From: an uncultured Clostridia bacterium
GTDB lineage: Bacteria > Bacillota > Clostridia > Oscillospirales > CAG-272
Assembly (NCBI GenBank): GCA_904502015.1
Contig: CAJGEA010000051.1
Coordinates: 1 to 10,659, forward strand
Length of the DNA stretch: 10,659 nucleotides
Direction of reading: 5' to 3'
In this document: positions 1-6,459 of the stretch, piece by piece
Numbering within the stretch: the first letter of the stretch is position 1
Layout of the letters: every line of letters begins with the position of its first letter
Notes under the pieces: model-generated
The model's input: only the letters and a program-made list of their open reading frames with translations
The model's database searches: none
What the model was told of the DNA's origin: nothing
Translations under genes and position numbers: made by a program

Positions 1-364
1 CAAGATCCCCAATCCTCCCATGATCTTCCACGTCAACTGGTTCCGCACCGACGACGAGGGTCACTTCATCTGGCCCGGCTTCGGTGACAACATGCGCGTT
101 CTGCTCTGGATCCTGGCTCGTTGCGAGGGCAAGGTAGACGCTGTAGAGACCGCCATCGGTTACGTGCCCAAGGCAGAGGATATCAACATCGAGGGTCTGG
201 ACGACATCACCATTGACACCGTCCGCGATCTGCTCACCGTGGATACCGCTTCCTGGCTTGAGGACGTCGCAAACATCAAGGAGTTCTACGCACAGGTCGG
301 TGATGCCGTTCCCGCGACCATGTACGAGGAGCTCGCCGCTCTCGAGGCAAGACTCAACGGCTGA
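1..364 (+). CDS. pckG: Phosphoenolpyruvate carboxykinase (GTP), C-terminal part
   Basis: This is the 3' end of a gene cut by the window's left edge; the frame starts at base 2 and ends with TGA at 362-364. About 120 C-terminal residues are visible. The stretch reading FHVNWFRTDDEG, followed by WPGFGDNMRVLLWI and a later AVETAIGYVP, is the conserved C-terminal region of GTP-dependent PEP carboxykinase. That enzyme interconverts oxaloacetate plus GTP with PEP plus CO2 in the cytoplasm. In fermentative anaerobes it often runs in the carboxylating direction, but this cannot be told here. The catalytic P-loop and metal site lie outside the window. The ATG at base 20 is an internal Met, not a start. 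The family call is firm; the symbol follows the GTP type. Confidence 0.92.
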   Translation, partial: KIPNPPMIFHVNWFRTDDEGHFIWPGFGDNMRVLLWILARCEGKVDAVETAIGYVPKAEDINIEGLDDITIDTVRDLLTVDTASWLEDVANIKEFYAQVGDAVPATMYEELAALEARLNG

Positions 365-390
365 TTCCCTTTGGGACAAAAAACACATAT

Positions 391-412
391 ATGGGGGCGA
401 CAACGCCCCCAT
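391..412 (+). terminator. Hairpin after PEP carboxykinase, possible terminator
   Basis: A 9-bp perfect stem (391-399 with 404-412, ATGGGGGCG/CGCCCCCAT) with the loop ACAA lies 26 bases after the pckG stop. The downstream tract (GCATATTTACATG) is poor in T, so termination may be incomplete and some read-through into the lipoprotein gene is possible. An A-rich run upstream (377-383) would give U-rich RNA on the other strand, but no minus-strand gene ends here. Confidence 0.5.
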
Positions 413-443
413 GCATATTTACATGTAAGAAAGGAAACTTACT

Positions 444-2042
444 ATGAAAAAGCTTACAATCCTGCTGGCTCTGCTGACCCTGCTTTCGCTGGTCTTCATC
501 GCCTGCGATAAGAACGACACCCCTGCCACCGAAACCAACGCAGAGACCGCCACCGACACTGAGGCCGTCACCACGGGTGCCGCCGAGGATGCCACCACCG
601 ACGCCGTCACTACCGATGCCGTCACGACGGACAGCATCGACGAGACCACCGCCGCTCCCTCGATCGACGATTTCTTCAGCATGATGGAATCCGACACCTC
701 CGAGGCAGTAACCCACGCACAGATCGAATTCTCGGCGACCGCTGATATTTCCGTCACTGCCAAGGGTGCCAGCCAGACGAATTCTATGACCGCAGGCGGC
801 TCGTTCGCCTACGGCGGTGACAGTTTTGCGCTTTCTCTGACTCTCCCCGGCTACGATGCGCCCATCAGCATCATTCGCAACGACAAGCTGTACGTATCCA
901 CCCCCGATCTGGGCAATTTTGTCTGCGAGGCAAACACCGCGGATCTCCAGGCGATCATCTCCTCCCTGATGGGCGGCGACTCCGAGTCCGAGGAGCTTGA
1001 CCCCTCCGAAATTCCCGGTCTGGCCGAGCTTCTGGTCTCTCTGACCGCAATCAAGCCCTCCGAGCTGTTCGCAAGCTCCTCCCTCACGGTGGATCCCGCT
1101 ACCGGCGCGTACACGCTGGTTATGAGCGGTCTGTCCGACAAGGCAATTCAGACGCTGGAGACCCTTATTGCCCTCTTTACGGGTACAGAGGGTGAGATCG
1201 AGCTGACGGATGACGCAGAGGAGGATCTGTCCGGCGAAATCGACGGTCTGACCTTTATCCAAAACATTCTGACCTCCTGGAAGAACTCCGAGAACCTCCA
1301 GATCACCGCAACCTTTGACAAGGAATTCAAGCTAACCGATCTGGATCTGCTAATCAAGGCAGATATCACGCCTCTCGTCACCTCTGATCCCGAGGAGGGC
1401 ACCGCTTCCCTGTCCCTGAATATGAGCCTTGACATCTCCTACGAAAAGCCCATGTTTGAGGCGCCTGCTGACGCTGACAGCTACGAGCTCATCACCCTGG
1501 ATGAGCTCGCCAATCTCCTGTTCGGCGGTGGCATGGAGGGTGAGTATCAGATCGTTTGCGGCACCGTAGCCAACGTCACCACCGATGGTGAGGGCAACAC
1601 CTTTGCCGTCCTCGTCTACACCGATTACGACGAAAATTGGAACGAGATCGAGGTAGAGCATCTCGTGCTTGTCCCCGAAGAGCTGGTCGAGCTTGTTACC
1701 TCGCTGAAGGGCAGCGAGGTATACGCCGCCATCGCGGACTCGGTTCTGGTCGAGATCGAGCTGTACGTAGAGACCGAGGTGGCTTTTGCCACGATCAAGG
1801 ACGTCTCCACCGTGGGCGGTATCACCATGCTGACACTGACCGTTGTCGTGGATTACGACGATGACGGCAACGAGATCCTCGACGCAATGACCATCGCCGT
1901 GCCCGGAGGACTTGTCTCCGACGTGACCGCCATTGCAGTCGGCAGCGAGGTGGTGGTTGAGTACACGCTTGATGAGAACGGCAACGCTACGCTGATCTCC
2001 ATTGATGAGATTTCCTTCGTTGAGGACGAGATCGCCGCTTGA
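444..2042 (+). CDS. Secreted lipoprotein of unknown function, Thr-rich linker
   Basis: A 532-aa protein with a type II signal peptide: MKK, a hydrophobic run and a lipobox ending IAC with the lipidated Cys at residue 21. It should be attached to the outer face of the membrane. Residues about 25-75 are a Thr/Ala/Asp/Glu-rich linker with a repeated TTDAV unit. Residues about 80-345 form a beta-rich region that alternates polar and hydrophobic segments, loosely like LppX/LolA-type or YxeF-like lipoprotein folds, but I do not recognise a family. Residues about 360-530 contain what look like two consecutive beta-barrel-like segments starting YQIVCGTVANV and AFATIKDVST. The protein is strongly acidic. 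The start is supported by AGAAAGGA at 428-435, 8 bases before ATG. No convincing promoter was seen in the 79-base gap, so it may depend on read-through from pckG. It ends just before a strong terminator. The function is unknown. Confidence 0.85.
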   Translation: MKKLTILLALLTLLSLVFIACDKNDTPATETNAETATDTEAVTTGAAEDATTDAVTTDAVTTDSIDETTAAPSIDDFFSMMESDTSEAVTHAQIEFSATADISVTAKGASQTNSMTAGGSFAYGGDSFALSLTLPGYDAPISIIRNDKLYVSTPDLGNFVCEANTADLQAIISSLMGGDSESEELDPSEIPGLAELLVSLTAIKPSELFASSSLTVDPATGAYTLVMSGLSDKAIQTLETLIALFTGTEGEIELTDDAEEDLSGEIDGLTFIQNILTSWKNSENLQITATFDKEFKLTDLDLLIKADITPLVTSDPEEGTASLSLNMSLDISYEKPMFEAPADADSYELITLDELANLLFGGGMEGEYQIVCGTVANVTTDGEGNTFAVLVYTDYDENWNEIEVEHLVLVPEELVELVTSLKGSEVYAAIADSVLVEIELYVETEVAFATIKDVSTVGGITMLTLTVVVDYDDDGNEILDAMTIAVPGGLVSDVTAIAVGSEVVVEYTLDENGNATLISIDEISFVEDEIAA

Positions 2043-2051
2043 TTTACCGAT

Positions 2052-2083
2052 GGAACGGGTCATTCGACCCGTTCCTCTTTTTT
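2052..2083 (+). terminator. Rho-independent terminator of the lipoprotein gene
   Basis: A perfect 10-bp stem, GGAACGGGTC (2052-2061) with GACCCGTTCC (2066-2075), has the loop ATTC and is followed by TCTTTTTT (2076-2083). It lies 10 bases after the stop codon. It is a classic intrinsic terminator that separates the lipoprotein gene from hprK. Confidence 0.93.
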
Positions 2084-2118
2084 GTTGCCGCAAAACTTGT
2101 AAATTTTTCATATACCCC

Positions 2119-2147
2119 TTTTCACGGGGCGAATTTTATGATATAAT
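2119..2147 (+). promoter_or_regulatory. Promoter of hprK (extended -10)
   Basis: TATAAT at 2142-2147 is preceded by TGA, giving the extended -10 element TGATATAAT. With a 17-base spacer, the -35 position is TTTTCA (2119-2124), a 4/6 match to TTGACA. Transcription would start near 2154, about 25 bases before the hprK ATG. The promoter sits directly after the upstream terminator. Confidence 0.82.
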
Positions 2148-2177
2148 GAAGGTAATTATGGCACGGAGGTACGTTTC

Positions 2178-3113
2178 ATGGAAGAAATCTATTCCATCCC
2201 CCTATCCCAACTGGCGCAGGAGTTTTCTCTTGAGCCCATCGTCATTCCCGAAAACTACGATTCCATCATGATCACCTCGCCCGAGATCAGCCGCCCCGGT
2301 TTGGCTCTGGCAGGCTTCTTTGAAATTTTTGAGGCGCACCGCATCCAGCTCATCGGCAACGCCGAGCATCGGTATCTCGAGGATCTCGAGCCCGAGGAGC
2401 GCCGCCGCCGCATCGTCAACTTTATCAACGCGCATCCCATTGCCGTCGTTTTCTCCACGGGCAACACGGTATTTTCTGAAATGATCGATGCCGCCGTTGC
2501 CGCAGGCATTCCCATCCTGCGCACCCAAACCAAGTCCAGCCCCTTCATGGCGGCCATGATCGCCTCGCTGGACAACCATCTCGCCCCCCGCATCACCCGC
2601 CACGGCGTTCTCGTAGAGGTATACGGTGAGGGCCTTCTGCTTCTCGGTGACAGCGGCGTCGGTAAGAGTGAAACCGCCATTGAGCTGGTCAAGAGAGGTC
2701 ACCGTCTGGTTGCCGACGACGCGGTTGAGATCAAGCGCGTATCCGCCAAGACCCTCGTGGGTACGGCCCCCGAGATCATCCGCCACTACGTAGAACTGCG
2801 CGGCATCGGCATCGTGGACGTGCGTCGCCTGTTCGGTATGGGTGCCGTCAAGATGACCGAACGCATTGACCTCATCATCAACCTGGAAACCTGGATTCAG
2901 GGCAAGATGTACGACCGTCTGGGACTGGACGAGGAAAAGACCAACATCCTCGGTCTCGACATTCCCTCCATCACCATTCCCGTAAAGCCCGGTCGAAACC
3001 TTGCCATCATTCTGGAGATTGCCGCTATGAACAACCGCCAGAAGAAGATGGGCTACAACACCGCCGCGGAGTTCAACAAGAAGCTCATGGGTCAGATGGG
3101 CCTCGATAACTGA
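2178..3113 (+). CDS. hprK: HPr kinase/phosphorylase
   Basis: A 311-aa protein, the usual length for HprK. This bifunctional enzyme phosphorylates Ser46 of the phosphocarrier HPr, and removes that phosphate, according to glycolytic intermediates and phosphate. It thereby controls CcpA-type catabolite repression and PTS uptake in Bacillota. Residues 1-130 are the HprK N-terminal domain. The kinase domain follows, with RHGVLVEVYGEG (His142), the Walker A motif GDSGVGKS at 157-164, VADD (180-181), the family signature ELRGIGIVD at 206-214, and the C-terminal PGRN (Arg273) plus AAMNNRQKKMGYN. The start at 2178 is supported by GGAGG at 2165-2169, 8 bases upstream. The gene has its own promoter, and its stop is one base from the next gene, which implies an operon. 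No ptsH is seen nearby. Identification is firm. Confidence 0.96.
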   Translation: MEEIYSIPLSQLAQEFSLEPIVIPENYDSIMITSPEISRPGLALAGFFEIFEAHRIQLIGNAEHRYLEDLEPEERRRRIVNFINAHPIAVVFSTGNTVFSEMIDAAVAAGIPILRTQTKSSPFMAAMIASLDNHLAPRITRHGVLVEVYGEGLLLLGDSGVGKSETAIELVKRGHRLVADDAVEIKRVSAKTLVGTAPEIIRHYVELRGIGIVDVRRLFGMGAVKMTERIDLIINLETWIQGKMYDRLGLDEEKTNILGLDIPSITIPVKPGRNLAIILEIAAMNNRQKKMGYNTAAEFNKKLMGQMGLDN

Positions 3114-3114
3114 T

Positions 3115-3822
3115 ATGGCACACGAGCTTCTCCTCGCTGTATCAACCATTTCGCCCTCCTCCGAGTGTACCTCGGATGAGGTATCCTCTCTCCGAACCTC
3201 CCTCGGGGAGAGCTTTCGCCGCCCCGAAAACGAACCGTATCTCGATGGGCTGATGCGTGGTCTGCCACGCGGCCTGCCGCATGTCGCCGTGACTCGTTTG
3301 ACCGCTCTTTCCCTGCTCTCCCTCTTGCTGGAAAAGGCAGGAGTCGACAGCCGTGAGCTGATCCTTGCGCGGGACGCACACGGCCGCCCCTACGCAAAAA
3401 ACGTGCCCGAGTTGGATTTCAACCTATCCCACTCGGATACTCACGCGGTGTGCGCCCTCCTGATCGGAGGCGGCAGGGTCGGCGTGGACGTAGAGGAACC
3501 CCTCTCCCCCGACCGCGCCGCACGCCTTTGGCAACGCTACGCCACCGACGGAGAGCGCACCCGTTTTGATTCTGCCAAGCCACAGCCGTGGGAAGGCTTT
3601 GTACGGCTTTGGACTCTGCGCGAGGCCATTGCCAAGCAGGACGGACGGGGGCAACCGCTGAATTTTGATGCCTCCGCGGTTCCGCCGGGCGTATGCGCCC
3701 ACAGCGGACATCTGCCTGACACGGGTGCGGCGCTCGCCCTGTGCGTGCCCGACAGCATTTCCCTGACCGACCTTCGCACCCTCCCCTGTTCCCTCCCCAT
3801 TACGTGGGATAATACTCTGTAA
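3115..3822 (+). CDS. 4'-phosphopantetheinyl transferase, Sfp type
   Basis: A 235-aa protein, a normal length for Sfp-type transferases. These move phosphopantetheine from CoA to a serine of a carrier protein, turning apo-ACP or peptidyl carrier domains into the holo form. Visible motifs in order are GRPY (90-93), NLSHSD with His106, GVDVEE (123-128; Asp125 and Glu127 are the expected Mg ligands), and LWTLREAIAKQDGRG with Glu170, the counterpart of the family's WTxKEA motif with Arg in place of Lys. The ATG lies one base after the hprK stop with no strong ribosome site, so translation is probably coupled to hprK. A carrier protein gene near the right end of the window is a possible substrate, as is the housekeeping ACP. 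The Sfp versus AcpS type is clear from length and motifs; the specific substrate is unknown. Confidence 0.9.
   Translation: MAHELLLAVSTISPSSECTSDEVSSLRTSLGESFRRPENEPYLDGLMRGLPRGLPHVAVTRLTALSLLSLLLEKAGVDSRELILARDAHGRPYAKNVPELDFNLSHSDTHAVCALLIGGGRVGVDVEEPLSPDRAARLWQRYATDGERTRFDSAKPQPWEGFVRLWTLREAIAKQDGRGQPLNFDASAVPPGVCAHSGHLPDTGAALALCVPDSISLTDLRTLPCSLPITWDNTL
3805..3813 (+). promoter_or_regulatory. Weak candidate -10 element before the first GH99-like gene
   Basis: TGGGATAAT (3805-3813) matches an extended -10 with GATAAT and lies at the very end of the transferase gene, 64 bases before the ATG at 3878. No acceptable -35 box is found 17 bases upstream. The rest of the 55-base gap (3823-3877) holds only a short CCAC/GTGG stem and the ribosome site. 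The gene may instead be transcribed from the hprK promoter. Confidence 0.28.
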
Positions 3823-3877
3823 GCGCCCACTCTGTGGTCCACTCCTATCACGTACCCAATCAGAAAGGAACACTTTT

Positions 3878-6253
3878 ATGAACAAAAAGCTTTGCACAGC
3901 AGTTGCGCTGGTCATGTGCATGACCATGCTCCTCTCCGCCGCGGCTATCGTAGCCTCGGTTGCTTTGACCGACCAAGCCGATCCCTTTACGGTTTTCTCG
4001 CAGATCCTCTCCTTTGACAACCTGGACGCCGAGGACGGCGCTGAACTCGGCGACGACGCCGATCCCGGAACGCTCACAATGACAACCTCGGAGGACGGCA
4101 AGACCGTCACCATCGAGTACATGGTCAACGGCGAGAAGATCTCCTACACCGTTCCCAATGACAAGAACTACCTCTTCGGCGGTTTTTCTGCCACCGATGA
4201 CTTGAACCGCCCCCTGTACGACTCCTCCGAGGTTGGTTCCTACGGTTCCAAGGGTGAGCGCTACGTCGGTTTGTTCTATTTCCTCTGGCACGGCGAGCAC
4301 GGAGACCACGGTATCTTTGATCTGCAGAAGAACATCGACCAGTTTGGCACCTCCAATCAGGGCGGCGTTTTCACGGGTGCTTCCACGCTGGATTGCGGTG
4401 CCTACGGCCCCCAAGGTGCCATGCACTGGTTCGCCGAGCCCCTGTACGGTTACTACTACGCGCGCGACACCTGGGTCATGCGCAAGCACGTCGAGCTGCT
4501 GACCAATGCAGGCGTAGACTTCCTCTATCTCGACGTGACCAACGGTTTCCCCTATATACCCAACGCAAAAAAACTCATGGCCATTCTCCATGAGTTCAAC
4601 GAGATGGGCTACGATGCGCCCCAGATCGTATTCTACACCAACTCCAGTTCCTCCAGCGTCGTCCGCCAGGTTTACAGCGCCATTTACAGCAAGAACCTTT
4701 ACCCCGACACCTGGTTCTGCATAGACGGCAAGCCCGTCATCGTTGCCACAGAAAACACCGATCCTGGCTGTGGTCGTCAAAATAACGGCAAGATCGACCA
4801 AAGCTTGAAGGAATACTTCTGCATCAAGGAATCCCAGTGGCCCTCGGAATCTGTCCGAAACGACGGCTGGCCCTGGATGGACTTCAGATGGCCCAACCTT
4901 CCCTTCAGAGATGCAGAGGGTAAAGCCAGTGCCATCAGCGTTTCCATCGCTCAGCACAGCGGCAACCTCTGCTTCAGTACCTCCGCCTTCTACGGTGACT
5001 ATCGCAACCGCGGACGCTCCTTCAACTCCCGCATCGGCAACGAAGCCGCCCTGCAGGAATACCGCGAGAAATTTGACCAGGATCCCACCATTACCTATCA
5101 GGGGCTGAACTTCCAATACCAGTGGGATCAGGCTCACAAGCAGGCTGACAAGAAGGGTGTGAAGTACGTTCTGGTCACCGGCTGGAACGAGTGGGTCGCT
5201 CAAAGACAGCCTTCCAACAAGGATGCACAGATTGTGTTTGTTGATACCGCTTCCATGGAGTTCAGCCGTGACGCCGAAATGATGCGCGGCGGCTACTTCG
5301 ACAACTATTACATGCAGCTCACCTACAACATCCAGAAGCTGAAGGGTACGGCCCCCGTCATCGTGCAGGACAGCCGCAAACCCATTAACGTAACGGGCGA
5401 CTTCAACCAGTGGGACGATGTGATCGTGACTTATACCGACCCCTCGGGAGATACTGTCGACCGTAATTGCCTCGGCTTTGGCAAAAAAGAACTCACCGAC
5501 ACCTCCGGCCGTAACGACATTGTTGCCTCCAAGGTGACCTCCGACTCCAAGAACATTTACTTCTACGTGGAGACCAAGGACGAGATCACCGCATACGACA
5601 CGAACTCCACCTGGATGCAGCTTTTCATCAACACCGACAGCGAGCAGACCGGCTGGTACGGATTTGATTACATCGTCAACTATGCCGCCAAGGATGACTC
5701 AACCACCACGGTCGCGAAATACAACGGCGACAACGGTGCGTTCAGCTTCGAGGAGGTTGGCGAGGTTTCCTACAGTGTCAAGGGCAACCGAATGATGGTC
5801 GCTGTCCCCCTATCCATGCTGGGCATTGAGGGCTACAAGGAGATTGAGATCGATTTCAAGTGGGCCGATTCCGATACCGTCATCACCACCATGGAGCAGT
5901 TCTACTGCGAGGGTGATGCCGCTCCCCTGGGCCGTATGAACTTCACCTACCGGAACTTCATCAAGGGTGTTTCCAACGTGACCTACCCCGATTCGGAAAC
6001 CAACGTTCCCACCGAGGAGGTTACCGAGGAGATCACCGAGCCTGACACTACGCCCGACACCGCCCCCGACACCGCCCCCGACCCCGCCCCCGACCCCGCC
6101 CCCGACACCGATGCTGAAACCGAAGCTCCCACCGAGTCCGAAACCGAGACTCCCAAGGAGAGTGGGTGCGGCTCTGCTATCGGCTCGATGGCTACCGTGG
6201 CGCTGCTCTCTCTGACAGCCGCTGCTGCCATTCGACGCAGAAAAGAGCAGTAA
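3878..6253 (+). CDS. Secreted GH99/GH71-like protein with CBM9-like domain (copy 1)
   Basis: A 791-aa surface protein. Residues 1-30 are a signal peptide (MNKKL plus a long hydrophobic run). Residues about 125-490 resemble the GH99/GH71-like (beta/alpha)8 hydrolases: GLFYFLWHGEHGDHG, WFAEPLYGYYYARDTWV, RKHVELL, DFLYLDVTN with Asp219, and TGWNEWVAQR with Glu438. In characterised GH99 enzymes the motif reads NEWxE; here the second Glu is Ala441. Residues about 500-700 resemble a CBM9-like/DOMON sandwich (IYFYVET, WMQLFINTD, TGWYGFDYIVN, TGDFNQWDD). A Thr/Pro/Asp/Glu linker (about 705-760) leads to SGCGS (Cys764), a hydrophobic helix and RRRKEQ. The ribosome site AGAAAGGA (3862-3869) is 8 bases from ATG. 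It likely binds or cleaves an external glycan at the cell surface. The substrate is unknown, and a non-catalytic role is possible. A paralogue follows in tandem. Confidence 0.75.
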   Translation: MNKKLCTAVALVMCMTMLLSAAAIVASVALTDQADPFTVFSQILSFDNLDAEDGAELGDDADPGTLTMTTSEDGKTVTIEYMVNGEKISYTVPNDKNYLFGGFSATDDLNRPLYDSSEVGSYGSKGERYVGLFYFLWHGEHGDHGIFDLQKNIDQFGTSNQGGVFTGASTLDCGAYGPQGAMHWFAEPLYGYYYARDTWVMRKHVELLTNAGVDFLYLDVTNGFPYIPNAKKLMAILHEFNEMGYDAPQIVFYTNSSSSSVVRQVYSAIYSKNLYPDTWFCIDGKPVIVATENTDPGCGRQNNGKIDQSLKEYFCIKESQWPSESVRNDGWPWMDFRWPNLPFRDAEGKASAISVSIAQHSGNLCFSTSAFYGDYRNRGRSFNSRIGNEAALQEYREKFDQDPTITYQGLNFQYQWDQAHKQADKKGVKYVLVTGWNEWVAQRQPSNKDAQIVFVDTASMEFSRDAEMMRGGYFDNYYMQLTYNIQKLKGTAPVIVQDSRKPINVTGDFNQWDDVIVTYTDPSGDTVDRNCLGFGKKELTDTSGRNDIVASKVTSDSKNIYFYVETKDEITAYDTNSTWMQLFINTDSEQTGWYGFDYIVNYAAKDDSTTTVAKYNGDNGAFSFEEVGEVSYSVKGNRMMVAVPLSMLGIEGYKEIEIDFKWADSDTVITTMEQFYCEGDAAPLGRMNFTYRNFIKGVSNVTYPDSETNVPTEEVTEEITEPDTTPDTAPDTAPDPAPDPAPDTDAETEAPTESETETPKESGCGSAIGSMATVALLSLTAAAAIRRRKEQ
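6041..6112 (+). repeat. Six in-frame 12-base units coding the PDTA/PDPA linker
   Basis: Six consecutive 12-base units of consensus CCCGACACCGCC start at 6041, 6053, 6065, 6077, 6089 and 6101. Variants are CCCGACCCCGCC, a 5' unit with CCTGACACTACG and a last unit ending GAT. They encode Pro-Asp-(Thr/Pro)-(Ala/Thr/Asp) repeats in the linker before the C-terminal anchor. The second paralogue has only two such units (8605-8628), so the array is a slippage-prone length polymorphism. Confidence 0.85.
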
Positions 6254-6277
6254 TCCATCAGATTGCACACCATAAGC

Positions 6278-6308
6278 AACGCCTGCCCTGCGGGGCAGGC
6301 GTTTTCTT
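6278..6308 (+). terminator. Rho-independent terminator after copy 1
   Basis: An 11-bp stem (6278-6288 with 6293-6303; core CGCCTGCCC/GGGCAGGCG) closes a TGCG tetraloop and runs into TTTTCTTT (6302-6309). It lies 24 bases after the stop of the first GH99-like gene and isolates the second copy transcriptionally. Confidence 0.9.
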
Positions 6309-6329
6309 TAAAACGAAAGTCGGTTTTAA
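6308..6329. promoter_or_regulatory. Inverted repeat upstream of copy 2 promoter, possible operator
   Basis: TTAAAAC (6308-6314) and GTTTTAA (6323-6329) are perfect 7-base inverted arms around GAAAGTCG, and the inner CGA-AAG-TCG adds three more pairs with one unpaired G. The element lies 21 bases upstream of the -35 box of the second GH99-like gene, where an activator or repressor could bind. Its left arm touches the T-rich tail of the preceding terminator, so part of it may only be terminator tail. No protein has been shown to bind it; the small winged-helix protein encoded downstream is a natural candidate. Confidence 0.4.
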
Positions 6330-6350
6330 TAAAATAATTCACCAAAAGTA

Positions 6351-6379
6351 TTGCAATTTTGTTTATTTTTTGATATAAT
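6351..6379 (+). promoter_or_regulatory. Promoter of the second GH99-like gene
   Basis: TTGCAA (6351-6356, 4/6 match to TTGACA) and TATAAT (6374-6379, 6/6) are separated by exactly 17 bases, with TGA before the -10 giving the same TGATATAAT extended element as at hprK. Transcription would start near 6386, leaving a leader of about 74 bases before the ATG at 6460. Confidence 0.88.
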
Positions 6380-6391
6380 GTTTTTAATAGT

Positions 6392-6423
6392 GCTATGCCG
6401 ACAGGAACCTCTTGAGGTATAGC
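6392..6423 (+). other. Structured 5' leader of the second GH99-like mRNA
   Basis: GCTATGCC (6392-6399) can pair with GGTATAGC (6416-6423), seven Watson-Crick pairs and one G-U. A second stem, ACCT/AGGT (6407-6410 with 6415-6418) around CTTG, uses part of the same 3' arm. The outer five pairs can coexist with the inner stem, or the two can compete. It begins within a few bases of the expected transcription start and ends 18 bases before the ribosome site. No known riboswitch class is recognised. Confidence 0.4.
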
Positions 6424-6459
6424 CACTTACGCACTCAATGAGAAAGGAACACACACCCT

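Noticed and set aside
354..1262. Open frame of 302 codons on the minus strand opposite the lipoprotein gene
   Set aside because: Antisense to a gene with a valid signal peptide and ribosome site; the composition is Gly-rich shadow sequence without recognisable domains.
2202..3149. Open frame of 315 codons opposite hprK
   Set aside because: hprK is unambiguous on the plus strand; the antisense frame has no family features.
3860..5203. Long open frame (447 codons) on the minus strand opposite the first GH99-like gene
   Set aside because: It lies entirely opposite a gene with clear domain motifs, has low-complexity Val/Gly-rich composition from GC codon bias, and no ribosome site.
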